Counted from the stretch's first letter, positions 41,812-51,737 are shown. The stretch is DNA of 64,000 nt from Hymenobacter sp. GOD-10R (GCF_035609205.1 NZ_CP141184.1:2570501-2634500); one strand, 5' to 3'. Notes: a model not told the origin generated them from the letters alone. Numbers and translations are program-made.

Positions 41812-42033
41812 TCTCGAAAGCAAAACCTTATCTATTCTAAGCGCAAAGCCGATTGAAAGCTTGCTATTTATCCGGATCGAATAATAAAAATCCACGATTT
41901 AGCTAGGTGCACAAATCGTCGTTTTTGAGCTTGTACTATCAAATGGACACGTACATTTTTGCTCCATGTCAGGAGCACCTTCCTTCCCTTCCTGCAGACC
42001 GCTGCCAGTGCGCAGTGGCTATCGTCCTCGTGC

Positions 42034-43119
42034 ATGTCCTCTTCTAGTAAGGTTTCTGCGGCTCGTGCTGCCCGGTTCTGGGCCGCTCGCCGTCATGTGC
42101 TGCAAACCATTGGCAGCATTGGGGGCGCGTTCGTAGGGGTCCTGTTAGCTCTGGCACTGCTGCTGTGGGTACCGACGCGCGCCCTGTTGCCACTCGCCCT
42201 TGTAGGACTACCGATCGGCTGGGCGCTGGGCGTGCTCGAGGTACTTGTGTTTCCCGCGCTAGTGCAACGCATGTCCTTGCGTTTGGCCACGGCGCTCCAA
42301 GGCGTGGGGCATGGCTTCGTACTGCTGCTGCTCTACGGCGGCTTTCGCCTGATTGCGCACCGCTTAGGACTGCCACAACTCTGGACGGAGCCGGCTAACG
42401 CCACCGCCGAACCGTTGCGGCGGGTGTTGCTGGTGCCCATTGTCTATGCCCTAGCAGTATTGGTTACTACCCTGCTGAGGCAATTACTGCAAGGTATGAG
42501 CCGCCGTCGCTTGCAAGAGCTGCTACGAGGCCGTTATCAGCAGCCAGAAACCGAAGAGCGCATTTTTCTCTTCGTCGATCTGAAGGACTCGACGCACCTA
42601 GCCGAGGCCCTCGGGAATGACCGCTACAGCCGCCTCGTATGCGACTTTTTTCGTGACGTGAGCCCGGCCATTGCGGCCGCCCGTGGGGAGGTGTACCAGT
42701 ACGTGGGCGATGAAGTGGTGGTCACCTGGCCCGCCGCAACGGGGCGGCAGTATGCGAACTGCCTACATTGCTTTTTTGAGATGCAGCGGACTATTACTGA
42801 GCGGCACCAGGCGTACCAAGACGCGTACGGAGTGGTGCCCTCATTCAAGGCCGGAGCGCACGGCGGCATGGTCACGACCGTGCTGGTGGGCACGTTACAT
42901 CGGGAGGTAGTTTACCACGGCGACGTGCTCAACACCACGGCGCGCATTCAGGCCCAGTGCAATAGCCTAGGTAGCCGTTTTCTGATTTCGGCTGCATTGC
43001 GCCAACAGCTAGGTGAACAGCCAGAATTCCAGTTTACGGCTCTAGGCGGACAAGCGCTACGCGGCAAAGCTAGCACAACGGAGCTGTTCGACGTGCAAGT
43101 CTACTTGCCCCGTCTTTGA
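42034..43119 (+). CDS. membrane-anchored class III adenylate/guanylate cyclase
   Basis: 361 residues from the ATG at 42034; the frame is open further upstream from a TTG but the ATG start leaves a tidy N-terminus. Four predicted membrane helices lie at about 29-48, 50-75, 86-108 and 131-148, then a cyclase catalytic domain about 175-355. Metal ligands Asp182 (FVDLKDST) and Asp226 (YVGDEVVV) are present, as is the N-x-x-x-R pair (GDVLNTTARI). The helix count matches a group of bacterial cyclases with few-helix anchors. Product (cAMP or cGMP) cannot be decided. Crp/Fnr-type receptors are also encoded in the window, but they need not bind its product. Confidence 0.9.
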   Translation: MSSSSKVSAARAARFWAARRHVLQTIGSIGGAFVGVLLALALLLWVPTRALLPLALVGLPIGWALGVLEVLVFPALVQRMSLRLATALQGVGHGFVLLLLYGGFRLIAHRLGLPQLWTEPANATAEPLRRVLLVPIVYALAVLVTTLLRQLLQGMSRRRLQELLRGRYQQPETEERIFLFVDLKDSTHLAEALGNDRYSRLVCDFFRDVSPAIAAARGEVYQYVGDEVVVTWPAATGRQYANCLHCFFEMQRTITERHQAYQDAYGVVPSFKAGAHGGMVTTVLVGTLHREVVYHGDVLNTTARIQAQCNSLGSRFLISAALRQQLGEQPEFQFTALGGQALRGKASTTELFDVQVYLPRL

Positions 43120-43353
43120 GAGAGTCTTGCCACGGACCCGCTTTCAAAAGTAGGTGGATACCAAAAGGTAGCGTAAACTTTACCCGCTTCAGCCTAGGCC
43201 TGCGTTAGCTAGTACCTGCGGCGCTGGGTAAGAACTCCTGGCTCGCCTTCTCGTCGCCTCCAGCGCGCCTATCTCACGCCGAACGAAGTAGTTGTTACTT
43301 AGTTTTGTTTCTTGCTGCTTCTGTTCCCACCGCTTTCGCTTCTGCCTTTGCTC

Positions 43354-44034
43354 ATGGAAACGTACGTTATCGGCGACCTGCACGGCGCAGCTCGCGCGCT
43401 CGAACAAGTGCTGGCGCGCAGCCCCTTCCGCCCCGGTATTGACCGCCTCATCCAACTTGGGGATGTGGCCGATGGCTGGCCCGAGACCCCAGCCTGCGTG
43501 GAACGCTTACTAAGCCTATCCAACAGCATCTGGCTACAAGGCAACCATGATTGGTGGGCCGCCGAATGGCTCAGCACGCAAGTGCCCCCGCCCCAGGTGA
43601 ACCAGCAATGGTACACGCAAGGGGGCCAGGCCACCTACGAGGCGTATGAGCAGCTGCCACCAGCCGAGCGCACCCGCCACTTTCGCCAGTTCTTCGGCGA
43701 ACAGCTCCCTTACTTTGAGGATGAAGCCGGCAACCTCTACGTACACGGCGGCTATGATTCCCGCCGGCCCATTGCCGAGCAGGACCCGTACGATTTGATT
43801 TGGGACCGTGACTTGTGGGAGGGCAACCAAGTGGCCAAGGGGTACCGGGAATGCTTCATTGGTCACACCTCCACCTGGAATTACAAGAAAGTGCCATGCG
43901 CCACCCACAACGTCTGGAACGTGGATCAAGGCGCCGGCTACCGAGGTTGCGTGAGCATGCTGAATGTGCGCACCAAGGAGTTTGTGCAAAGTGACCCGGT
44001 GCCGAGTCTCTACCCCGACGTGCAGGGGCGCTAG
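43354..44034 (+). CDS. PPP-family metallophosphoesterase (Ser/Thr phosphatase-like)
   Basis: 226 residues from the ATG at 43354. Motifs in order: GDLHG (7-11), GDVADG (about 37-42), GNHDWW (about 65-70), a downstream HGGYD and GHTSTW supply the remaining metal-binding His residues. These are the PPP/ApaH-like phosphatases, which act on phosphoproteins or dinucleoside tetraphosphates. It is cytoplasmic and lies 234 bp after the cyclase, so a signalling link is possible but unproven. Confidence 0.93.
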   Translation: METYVIGDLHGAARALEQVLARSPFRPGIDRLIQLGDVADGWPETPACVERLLSLSNSIWLQGNHDWWAAEWLSTQVPPPQVNQQWYTQGGQATYEAYEQLPPAERTRHFRQFFGEQLPYFEDEAGNLYVHGGYDSRRPIAEQDPYDLIWDRDLWEGNQVAKGYRECFIGHTSTWNYKKVPCATHNVWNVDQGAGYRGCVSMLNVRTKEFVQSDPVPSLYPDVQGR

Positions 44035-44416
44035 CCCATCCGCCGACCGTCCCATTCGACAGAGGCTTGCTTACGCGAGATAGCCGCCTGCGAAACCAAT
44101 GTAAGGCTGAGTCGGCGGCTTTCCCTGTTAGCTCAACACCCCCTGAAGTAAGCGGAATCCTTGATTCGAGGTCTGTTCCACAATGGGTACCTGATTGAAC
44201 TAGCGCGTCTTCAAACAGAAGCCTATGGCCTAGCCGTATTGGAGCCGTTAGCCTAGAGGGGGCCTGAAGCAACGGCGTAAGACCGCATGTGCAGTGCTCA
44301 GGAAGGTTTGCTCACCCGGCATTATCCTAGCCAGAGCTTCCGGCAAAAACTTGACTCTTCACCATTTTGCCGGAATCCAATGGTCGACCTTTGCTATCGT
44401 ACTACAGCAAAGCAGC
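44035..44416. other. intergenic region before the AraC-type gene
   Basis: 382 bp without a clear gene. The frame of the following AraC-type gene is open back to a GTG at 44294, but that extension matches no family, so it is treated as untranslated. Confidence 0.35.
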
Positions 44417-44812
44417 ATGCTTCCTCTTCCACTGGATTACCTGTCCCGCCAAGCAGAAATACTTACCCGGTTTGAGCAGGTGCTGGAGCAACATCTGGAT
44501 GATTTGTTGGCTGGGCGGGTCGAAAAAATGCATGAACTACAGGACTTCGCAGCGGCGCTCTGCCTGCACCCTGGTCATTTAAGTCAGGTGATCAAGCTAG
44601 CCAGCGGCCAGCACGCCTGCCAATTCTACCAACAAAAAATAGTACGAGTAACTAAAAATCTATTGACTAACAGTGATTTATCTATCGGAGATATTGCTCA
44701 CCGCCTAGATTATGATGTATCCAATTTCACGAAGTTCTTCAAGCGCTTCACGGGATTTACCCCTTCTGCTTATCGCAAAGCGCACGGCTCGTCGCCGATT
44801 TCCAGCCACTAA
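44417..44812 (+). CDS. AraC-type HTH regulator lacking a sensor domain
   Basis: 131 residues from the ATG at 44417. A short helical N-terminus (LSRQAEILTRFEQVLEQHL) precedes a C-terminal double HTH: LQDFAAALCLHPGHLSQVIK and LSIGDIAHRLDYDVSNFTKF, FTGFTPSAYRK. The usual cupin sensor is missing, which makes it either a truncated activator or a one-domain type such as SoxS. It is followed 13 bp later by an aldo/keto reductase gene, an apparent regulator-target pair. Confidence 0.82.
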   Translation: MLPLPLDYLSRQAEILTRFEQVLEQHLDDLLAGRVEKMHELQDFAAALCLHPGHLSQVIKLASGQHACQFYQQKIVRVTKNLLTNSDLSIGDIAHRLDYDVSNFTKFFKRFTGFTPSAYRKAHGSSPISSH

Positions 44813-44825
44813 GTAATTCGTAATA

Positions 44826-45698
44826 ATGAACAGAGTAGTCACGATTGGGGCAGATACAGCTAGCCCCTTGCTGGCGCGTACCCCTGGGTATGGTACCATG
44901 CGCCTGACGGGGGAAGACTTCTGGGGCGAGCCCCGCGACCGGGCAGAGGCACTGGCCCTCTTGCGCCAAGCCGTTGACCTAGGTGTTAACTTCTTTGATA
45001 CCGCTGATTTTTATGGGCCGGGGGTCACGAACCGATTGCTGGCGGAAGCGCTTTATCCGTACTCGGCCGACCTCATCTTGGCGACTAAGGTGGGCGGAAC
45101 CCGCGGCGCCGACAAGAGCTGGCAGCCCTACGCGCAGCCGGCCGAAGTGCGGCGCAGTGTCGAGAACAACCTCAAGGAGTTGCGGCTGGAGCAATTGCCG
45201 CTGGTTCATTTTGGCAAAGCGGCGGATAGTCCGGGTAGTTACGAAGCTGCCTTTACGACCCTGTTGGAAATGCAGCAGGAAGGCAAGATTCTGCATCTCG
45301 GGCTAAGTAATGCGACCCTTGCGCAGTTTCAGGTTGCGCGCGCCCTAGGGCCCGTGGCGAGCGTCGAAAACTTGTACAGCTATGCGCAGCGGGTTACCGA
45401 CCCAAGCAGCTCGTATGGCTTTCAGGGTGGCGAGTTGCTGCCTGTCTGCGAGCAACATCGTATTGTTTTTATTCCTTTTTTCTCGCTGCAAACGTCCTTG
45501 CCCACCGCCCAGCAGAAACTACAGGGAGTTGCTGCCGCGAAAGGCATCACGGTGGCCCAACTGAACCTAGCCTGGCTGCTGCATCAGTCCGAATGGATAT
45601 TTCCGATTCCAGGCACTACCTCTTTGCAGCATCTACAAGAAAACATCCAGGCGGCGGCCATTTCGCTTTCCCCAGAAGAATTGGCGTTCCTAGGTTGA
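44826..45698 (+). CDS. aldo/keto reductase
   Basis: 290 residues, TIM-barrel AKR. Catalytic tetrad Asp58, Tyr63 (NFFDTADFYG), Lys88 (LATKVG) and His128 (LVHFG) is intact; the AKR2/AKR11-type segment KILHLGLSNATLAQFQ and the NADPH-binding IPGTTSLQHLQEN near the end are present. It reduces aldehydes or ketones with NADPH; substrate unknown. It lies 13 bp behind a small AraC-type regulator. Confidence 0.94.
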   Translation: MNRVVTIGADTASPLLARTPGYGTMRLTGEDFWGEPRDRAEALALLRQAVDLGVNFFDTADFYGPGVTNRLLAEALYPYSADLILATKVGGTRGADKSWQPYAQPAEVRRSVENNLKELRLEQLPLVHFGKAADSPGSYEAAFTTLLEMQQEGKILHLGLSNATLAQFQVARALGPVASVENLYSYAQRVTDPSSSYGFQGGELLPVCEQHRIVFIPFFSLQTSLPTAQQKLQGVAAAKGITVAQLNLAWLLHQSEWIFPIPGTTSLQHLQENIQAAAISLSPEELAFLG

Positions 45699-45802
45699 TC
45701 CGATGGCGCTTAGGAAGCTATCCAGCAGCGCTACAATTAGGACTGCCTTCGTCACAGCTTAGTGCAGGTAGTCTAGCCTACCTGGTGCGCGTAAGCGGCG
45801 TG

Positions 45803-46864
45803 TTATTGACCAACGGTAGGTGAAGTGGTTGTTGGCGAATGTAATGCCATGCGCCGAAAGGCTTTAGCCGTCCAGACCGACACTTGGCCTGCTTGCGTCA
45901 TCCAGACCCGTTGTTGCTCATCTACCTGCGTCAAACGTGGACCATGGGTCTTCGCAGCAGTACTAGCGGGCAACGAAAGTGGCACCAGTAACTGCTTTGG
46001 TATTATCTGGTCTGTGGCAGATTCAACCTTTTCAAGCCGGCTACTAGATTCAGCGGGCAGTAGCAGCAGGCCCATGGCGGTGGCAAATACGTGTCCTACG
46101 CCGTTTAGGTACGCCACGCTATAGACCTCATTACCAGGTTGGCCGATGAACGTGACAGTGAGTAGGTGCTCCGTGTCAGCAGTTCGTTGAGCATCCCCGG
46201 AAAACACGCTGATACCAGCCGACATGAGCACCCACATGGTTCCGCCGTTGTCGCGTAAGAGCTTCTCTACAATGTTATCGGGAATTTCGTGATTCGCTAC
46301 GCCTTCTTCGTTGTAGCGCGTCCATTGGTGCCGATGCCAGCGGTATAGACCAATATTTGTTCCGATCCATACAGAGCTATCTGCCGTGGTAAGGCCAGTG
46401 TTTACCGACGGAATACTAAGCTCCCGTTGCAGGTCACCCTGTGCATAGCGAAACATCCCCTCACCAGCAGCGCCCAACCACACGGCACCCGTGGCATCTT
46501 GGAAGAGCGTGGTGATGTTTGGTTCGGCCTCAGTTGTGGGCAAGTGTTGCGCGTGGGCGCTAAACTGCCGCGTATTCAGGCGAATGGCCCCCTGCCGAGT
46601 GCCGAGCCAGAGCACCGTGTCGGTGTTCACGGCACACTGAATGGGTGCAGCGCTTTGATACTTGCGAACAAACTGCTTGTGCTCCAGCCGGAAAACACTC
46701 TGCTGTGTTACCAAATACGTGTCCTTCTTACGCTGGAGCAGGGCTACCGGCTGTTCGTTTCCTGCTACGGGATAATAGGTTTGGGCGTGCAGCGAAAAGC
46801 TCCCCACCAGTAGCAGCAGTCCTATCCACAAGACCCGAAGTGGTTGACGTAATGGTGTTATCAT
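45803..46864 (-). CDS. secreted two-component-regulator-propeller-like protein
   Basis: 353 residues with a signal peptide (VLWIGLLLLVGSFSLHAQ). Propeller-type repeats follow: VLWLGTRQGAIRLN, AVWLGAAGEGMFRYAQG, SVWIGTNIGLYRWHRH, TMWVLMSAGISVFS, i.e. the VWxGTxxGLxR pattern of Reg_prop repeats. In full-length hybrid sensors such blades bind oligosaccharides; here no kinase follows, so this is a stand-alone secreted propeller. It is divergent from the alkaline phosphatase gene. Confidence 0.82.
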   Translation of the reverse strand: MITPLRQPLRVLWIGLLLLVGSFSLHAQTYYPVAGNEQPVALLQRKKDTYLVTQQSVFRLEHKQFVRKYQSAAPIQCAVNTDTVLWLGTRQGAIRLNTRQFSAHAQHLPTTEAEPNITTLFQDATGAVWLGAAGEGMFRYAQGDLQRELSIPSVNTGLTTADSSVWIGTNIGLYRWHRHQWTRYNEEGVANHEIPDNIVEKLLRDNGGTMWVLMSAGISVFSGDAQRTADTEHLLTVTFIGQPGNEVYSVAYLNGVGHVFATAMGLLLLPAESSSRLEKVESATDQIIPKQLLVPLSLPASTAAKTHGPRLTQVDEQQRVWMTQAGQVSVWTAKAFRRMALHSPTTTSPTVGQ

Positions 46865-47064
46865 GCAGCGTACGAACAGGCTTTACACTCGTTTGCGCAA
46901 AGGTAGGCACCTAGCTTCCTCGCCAGTTGTCATGTTTTTGTTAACAAAATAGACTGTATAATGCCAATCGTTAACAAATGCGTAACTGCTTCATAATGCT
47001 CTAGTTATAGTAGCCAGTCAACTTTGGTAGGTAAATATTACCCCTCACTACACTACCAAACCGC

Positions 47065-49122
47065 ATGAAAATCAAACCTTTACTCGTCAATGGATTACTG
47101 TTCTTTGCTGGGTGCTCTCCGGCTATTGCGCAGTCTTCTACGGCCAACAACGTCATTCTCTATATTGGTGACGGCTTTGGCCTAGCTCCCAAAACAGCGA
47201 CCCGCATGGCTATGGGGCAAGGTAAAGATGGCAAGCGCTTCACCTCCGATCCAGGCTTTCAGGTGCTCGCCCTCGACAAGCTCAAGTACAACGCTACGGT
47301 GACGACTCACTCGCTGAACTCCTGGATTACGGACTCGGCGCCCGGTGCTTCGGTATACGCCTGCGGCAAAAACGGCAAGCAAGACAACGAGGTGATTGCC
47401 CTGAACCCTGCTAATGGGCAGGCCATCGAAACGATTCTGGAAGCCGCTAAAAAACAAGGATACGCGGTAGGGATAGTGTCGACTGCCCGCATTACGCACG
47501 CCACGCCTGCCGCTTTTGCTAGCCACATCTGGTTCCGCGACTTAGAAGACTACATTGCCGCGCAATACATTGCTTCGACACAGAGCCAGTACGAAGCCAT
47601 CTTCAACGCTAGCCCAACGGCTAGCTACCACTACAATGCCGCTCGCGACTGGCAACTACCCACTCCGAAAGTTGGCGTGGAGCTAGATGTGGTGCTGGGG
47701 GGCGGGGCGCGCCACTTCTTGCCCCGCACTGCCGCTAGCCCTTACAAAGCAGTGGTAGATGCTGCGGGCAATCCTATTACGAACGGTGGCACGGCGGTTA
47801 CGCTCAGTGGCACCCGCGCCGACAACGTCGACTTAGTGGATTATGCCGTGCAGCAGCGCAACTATAAGTACGTCAACAGCCGCGATGCGCTCAACAACCT
47901 AGATCTGTCGCAGTTTGGCCCTGGGGGCAAAAAGCTGCTCGGCCTGTTCAATGCCTCGCACGCTAGTTATGAGCAAGACCGCCAGACCAGCGCCGCCTGG
48001 GAACCCTCACTAGCTGAAATGACGAAAATGGCCATTCAGGTATTGCAGGCAAAAAGCAATGGCAAAGGCTTTTTTCTCATGGTGGAAGCCGGCCGCATTG
48101 ACCACTTGGAGCATTCCAACACGGGCGGCATTTCGGTAGTAGCCGGCACTGGTGCTGCTAACCAGTTTGTGGTGGATGCTGACCGGCCAACCTACGTGGG
48201 TACCGGCGACGCGGGTGTAGCGGCTACGCCCGCATCGCCGCGCACCTCTAACGTATACGGCTCTGACTACATGATTAAAGAAGTGTTGGCCTTCGATTAC
48301 GCCGTGGCCGAAGGGCGCGCCTTAGTAGCTACTCCTGCCAACGGCCGCACGCTGCTGCTCTCAACTTCTGACCACGAATGTGGCGGCTTTGCCGTAACGG
48401 GCTTGCACGACGAAGCCAACGCAAGCGGCAACGGCACCAAAATCCGCACCTACGCGGGCCAGATTACCAAGTCGGTAGTGGCCGAAGCCGGGTACGCGAC
48501 ACCCACCAATCTGGTGCGGGGTGATGGTGGAGCCAACGGCTGGTTTCCCGAATATGTAATGACCAGTTTTCAGGGCAAAGACTATCCAACCCCCGCTTCT
48601 CCTACCGGCAAGCGCATAGTTGTGTCTTATGGGTCTAACCCCCTCACTAACGGCAACGGCACGACGCAGTCAGGCACCGCCGGCAATCACACGCCGCAGG
48701 ACATTTGGGTTGGTGCCGATGATAACACGGGCACCCACGCGCAACAGCTGGTTGGTCGTGGCTTGCTCGACAACACGGCCCTAACGCCCCTAATGGCTGA
48801 CTTCCTGAAGCTGGCAGACTTCGGTATTACCCTAGGCGTGCGGGCGGGTGCTCAACTGAAGGCCGACACCAACCTGACGCTGTACCCAGTACCCTTCAGC
48901 GATAAGTTCAATATTTCGTTTGACGTAGAACAGGCTTCACCCGTGAGCGTGGAGCTCTTCACGGAAACGGGCCAGAAAGTGCAGACGATCGTCGGACAGC
49001 GAATCTACCAGAAGGGTACTCACTCCGTTGCTATCGACGGTGCCCACCTAAAAGCGGGCCTGTACATTGCCACAGTAACCATTAATAACCAAATAGTTTC
49101 TAAAAGAACGATCAAGTTCTAA
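47065..49122 (+). CDS. T9SS-secreted alkaline phosphatase
   Basis: 685 residues: signal peptide (to about AIAQS), alkaline phosphatase domain about 28-590 and T9SS sorting domain about 610-685 (LTLYPVPFSDKFNISF, GLYIATVTINNQ). Metal ligand Asp36 (YIGDGFG), nucleophile Ser91 (TDSAPGAS), EAGRIDHLEH and STSDHECGGF match the PhoA family. It releases inorganic phosphate from organic phosphate outside the cell; surface retention comes from the sorting domain. A strong terminator follows 27 bp after the stop. No Pho-box could be recognised. Confidence 0.95.
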   Translation: MKIKPLLVNGLLFFAGCSPAIAQSSTANNVILYIGDGFGLAPKTATRMAMGQGKDGKRFTSDPGFQVLALDKLKYNATVTTHSLNSWITDSAPGASVYACGKNGKQDNEVIALNPANGQAIETILEAAKKQGYAVGIVSTARITHATPAAFASHIWFRDLEDYIAAQYIASTQSQYEAIFNASPTASYHYNAARDWQLPTPKVGVELDVVLGGGARHFLPRTAASPYKAVVDAAGNPITNGGTAVTLSGTRADNVDLVDYAVQQRNYKYVNSRDALNNLDLSQFGPGGKKLLGLFNASHASYEQDRQTSAAWEPSLAEMTKMAIQVLQAKSNGKGFFLMVEAGRIDHLEHSNTGGISVVAGTGAANQFVVDADRPTYVGTGDAGVAATPASPRTSNVYGSDYMIKEVLAFDYAVAEGRALVATPANGRTLLLSTSDHECGGFAVTGLHDEANASGNGTKIRTYAGQITKSVVAEAGYATPTNLVRGDGGANGWFPEYVMTSFQGKDYPTPASPTGKRIVVSYGSNPLTNGNGTTQSGTAGNHTPQDIWVGADDNTGTHAQQLVGRGLLDNTALTPLMADFLKLADFGITLGVRAGAQLKADTNLTLYPVPFSDKFNISFDVEQASPVSVELFTETGQKVQTIVGQRIYQKGTHSVAIDGAHLKAGLYIATVTINNQIVSKRTIKF

Positions 49123-49149
49123 TAACGACCAAGCAGTAAACGGTATATT

Positions 49150-49182
49150 AAAAGCCCCAGCTGCTCGACAGCTGGGGCTTTT
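49150..49182 (+). terminator. intrinsic terminator of the alkaline phosphatase gene
   Basis: Fourteen-base-pair perfect stem AAAAGCCCCAGCTG (49150-49163) with CAGCTGGGGCTTTT (49169-49182), 5-nt loop, TATCTTT tail. It lies 27 bp after the stop codon. Confidence 0.9.
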
Positions 49183-49286
49183 ATCTTTCAACATAGCCAC
49201 GAACAAGGTGGGAGGGAACTGCTTGCTAAGGCATATTGGTTGCCTCCAATGCATCAGTTATTTGCGTTGCGTGAGATATTAACTAA

Positions 49287-49589
49287 TTAGCTCTCTGAGC
49301 ATAAGCGAGTAAATATCCTGTCGGATAGACACAAAAGCGAGGCACTCATAGATGCAGCTTTTTCTTGCGCTTTCGACTTCTTGAGGTCGATTTCTACCAA
49401 ATCCACGCCCTTCTCAATGGCTAGCAAGGAGTTTTTCGGAGCATTGCGCCAGTCACCCCGGTGCGCCACTAACACCTGCTTGCAGCTTGGGTCGCGCAAC
49501 GTACGAATGATGCTATCTACAGGACGCTGCTGAGCCTGTCCCGTTCTGAAGAGGAAAACACCGAGTAGAAGGAGGAGAAGACGGTTCAT
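49287..49589 (-). pseudogene. N-terminal fragment of glycerophosphodiester phosphodiesterase
   Basis: About 100 residues. Signal peptide (MNRLLLLLLGVFLF, then QAQQRP) is followed by the start of a GDPD catalytic domain: VLVAHRGDWRNAPKNSLLAIEKG with the His-Arg motif, then GVDLVEIDLKK with the metal-binding Glu-x-Asp. Normal secreted GDPDs continue for about 200 residues with a second histidine and active-site loop; here the chain runs into unrelated sequence (SMSASLLCLSD) and stops. It is therefore a truncated remnant, unlikely to be active. Confidence 0.8.
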
Positions 49590-49738
49590 GGAAGGCAAGA
49601 AGTAGCGAAAAGCAGTAGGGCTAGGCTAGGTTGTGCTAAGCCCAGAAGGATAGCGCGTAAGTTTGACAACGGGCTTGCCACTTGACGTGCTCAGGTAAGG
49701 GGAGAAGCGAGTCAAATGGGGTAGGCGTATTCCGTTTT

Positions 49739-51007
49739 CTAGGGATCCAACGGATCAAACGGGTCGGGTTGGCGAGCCTCCGGCACGGGCTGACACGCGT
49801 TTTCGGTTTCAGATACCCGCTGCGGGTTGCCGTAGGGCACGTATCCTAGCTCCCGCTGACAGCGCGCCGCCATATTGAGGATGCCGCGGCTTTGGCTGAT
49901 ATCGGTCACTGTCAGCAGGGGTTTATCGGTCGGGAAGCCGAAGGCATACAGCATGCGCACCGTGTTGCGCAGGTTGGTAGTGGTGTGGCGGGCATGTGGG
50001 TCGATGAGCACGGCTGCATCCGGCAAGCCTAGGGTTTCAACCATGTATTTCTTCATCTCCACCGCTTCGCAGTAAGGCGTCTTGTTCGGATGCACGTACC
50101 CGCCCGATACCACCACGAAGGGTGCCTGCCCGGCACGGTAGCGTTCGGCGGCGAGTCGACAACGGTACGCGCCCATCGAGTCGAGCGCCACGCCGAGCTT
50201 GCTAGGGCCACTGCCCGGCACCAGAATGACGCTGTAGGCGTAGCGCGCCCACTCCGTGCGAGCCACCGCGGCCTGGGGGCCGGCGTTGGGGCCAGCGGTG
50301 AGGGGTTCGTAGCGCGCCGCTTCGTCCCGACCGTTCAGGCGCAGAGCTGCTAATGCGGCTTGCAGCGGCAAGGTGTAAAAGGTAGCTGGACGCCGCCGCG
50401 CGGTAGCGGTGAGTGGCCGGAGCTGCTGCCGAACCTGCTGGGCCAAGCCAGCATCCCGACGGGCGAAGCTGCTGGAATCGATAACCGGGTAGCGCGGCTT
50501 CGCATTAGCTAGGTACACCCGCAAGATGCGGTTCAGGCCTTGGGCTGCATCCTGCCAGGCGAGCCGCAATGCTGCCGTATCAGGGCGGGAGGCATACAGC
50601 GGGTAGCGGCCGGTGCGCGTCAGCAGCGGGGCAACCGCCGCCCGGAAGCCAGTATTTGTGGCGTAAAGCTGCTGCAACTGTTGCCCCGCCGCGCGAATTT
50701 CTTGCGGCTGCCACACCAGCGAATCGACAAAACGCGCCACGAGCACCGGCTGTTTGCGCAACGTTCCGTAGCTGCGCTGGGCTTGGCGGCGGGCGAGCGT
50801 TTGTAGGCCGGTTGACTCTTGCAGCGCTTGTCGCAGGGCGGGTTGAGCTTCAAAGAGCGCTAGCAACGGAAACGCCTTGGCCACAATGATGGAGTCGATG
50901 CGGGCATAGCTAGGGGAAGCAGGCAAAGCTTGGCCGAATCCAGAGTGGGTGCACAGGAGCAGCAAGCCCAATAGGTAAGAGAACAGGCGCTGAGGTGAGT
51001 ATTCCAT
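49739..51007 (-). CDS. YdcF/DUF218-family envelope protein
   Basis: About 422 residues from the ATG at 51007 (MEYSPQRLFSYLLG), which gives a signal peptide ending SGFGQA. The N-terminal 200 residues are helical and unrecognised. The DUF218 (ElyC/SanA/YdcF) domain covers about 235-410: VILVPGSGPSKLG, ALDSMGAYRCRLAAERYRAG, FVVVSGGYV, ARHTTTNLRNTVRML, TVTDISQSRGILNMAARC. Family members act in envelope or peptidoglycan homeostasis; the reaction is not known. The N-terminal extension is unusual for the family. Confidence 0.85.
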   Translation of the reverse strand: MEYSPQRLFSYLLGLLLLCTHSGFGQALPASPSYARIDSIIVAKAFPLLALFEAQPALRQALQESTGLQTLARRQAQRSYGTLRKQPVLVARFVDSLVWQPQEIRAAGQQLQQLYATNTGFRAAVAPLLTRTGRYPLYASRPDTAALRLAWQDAAQGLNRILRVYLANAKPRYPVIDSSSFARRDAGLAQQVRQQLRPLTATARRRPATFYTLPLQAALAALRLNGRDEAARYEPLTAGPNAGPQAAVARTEWARYAYSVILVPGSGPSKLGVALDSMGAYRCRLAAERYRAGQAPFVVVSGGYVHPNKTPYCEAVEMKKYMVETLGLPDAAVLIDPHARHTTTNLRNTVRMLYAFGFPTDKPLLTVTDISQSRGILNMAARCQRELGYVPYGNPQRVSETENACQPVPEARQPDPFDPLDP

Positions 51008-51230
51008 GAGCATCAGGGGCAATGCGCCAGCAGGGCGTCAGAATGTATGGCCGGCAACCTACGTTAGTCCGCCGGAATATTCAGCTCACTCAGCACCACC
51101 TAGGCCAAACATAATAGCATGGCAACCCTAGTGCAACTGTTAGATAATGGTGGAGTCGGTCCTTGGCAGCCGCTAACCACCACCTAGCACGCTACCAGCT
51201 AGGTTGCTGCAAGCTACTGACCTTCAGTAA

Positions 51231-51570
51231 TATTTAGGTAATGTAGCCGCCGCAACCGGTTTCCTCGACCAAGTACGCGACCGGGCTAGGTTGCCGCTCT
51301 ACGCGGCGTCCAGCGCCAAATATCCCACGCTCAAGCTCGCCATCCTGCATGAGCGGCGCGTAGAGCTAGCCTTTGATAAACCAGCGCTGGTTTGACTTGC
51401 TGCGCTTCTTCACGCCCAAGGAACTCGTTGCCTACTTCCGCACTAAGAGCCAGGCTGATTTTAGTGCCGCTCAGCTCTCAAATTTTGGCGCCAAGGATTA
51501 TTACTATCCCATTTCGTTCAACGAAGTCAAACTGAACCCAACGGGCATGTACCAGAATCCAGGCTACTAA
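51231..51570 (+). pseudogene. SusD/RagB C-terminal remnant, frameshifted
   Basis: Two frames join to give the end of a SusD-family outer-membrane nutrient-binding lipoprotein: FLDQVRDRARLPLYAASSAK, HERRVELAFD, then after an extra base near 51371 NQRWFDLLRFFTPKELVAYF and ISFNEVKLNPTGMYQNPGY. This matches the conserved RxELAFE-x-x-RWFDLxR tail of SusD proteins. No SusC and no SusD front half remain nearby, so a polysaccharide-uptake locus was largely deleted. Upstream of 51231 a stop breaks the frame. Confidence 0.8.
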
Positions 51571-51705
51571 GCCGCTAGTTCTACAGGTAGGTGTACCTTG
51601 TGTTCAGCATGGTCCTACTAGCCACCTTGTCGTACTAGCTAATTCATCGCTGTAGATTTACTTTTGATAGCAGCAGTTGGCCTAGGCTTGCTACCTACCA
51701 TCTTA

Positions 51706-51737
51706 CAAAAGCCGCAGCCACTTGGCCGCGGCTTTTG
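51706..51737 (+). terminator. terminator-like hairpin after the SusD remnant
   Basis: CAAAAGCCGC (51706-51715) and GCGGCTTTTG (51728-51737), 10-bp perfect stem with a T-rich tail. It stands before the MBL hydrolase gene, perhaps the old terminator of the lost locus. Confidence 0.65.

Noticed and set aside
43189..43455. Minus-strand frame over the phosphoesterase start
   Set aside because: Shadow of the plus-strand coding frame; low-complexity Arg/Gln composition is typical of antisense frames in this GC range.
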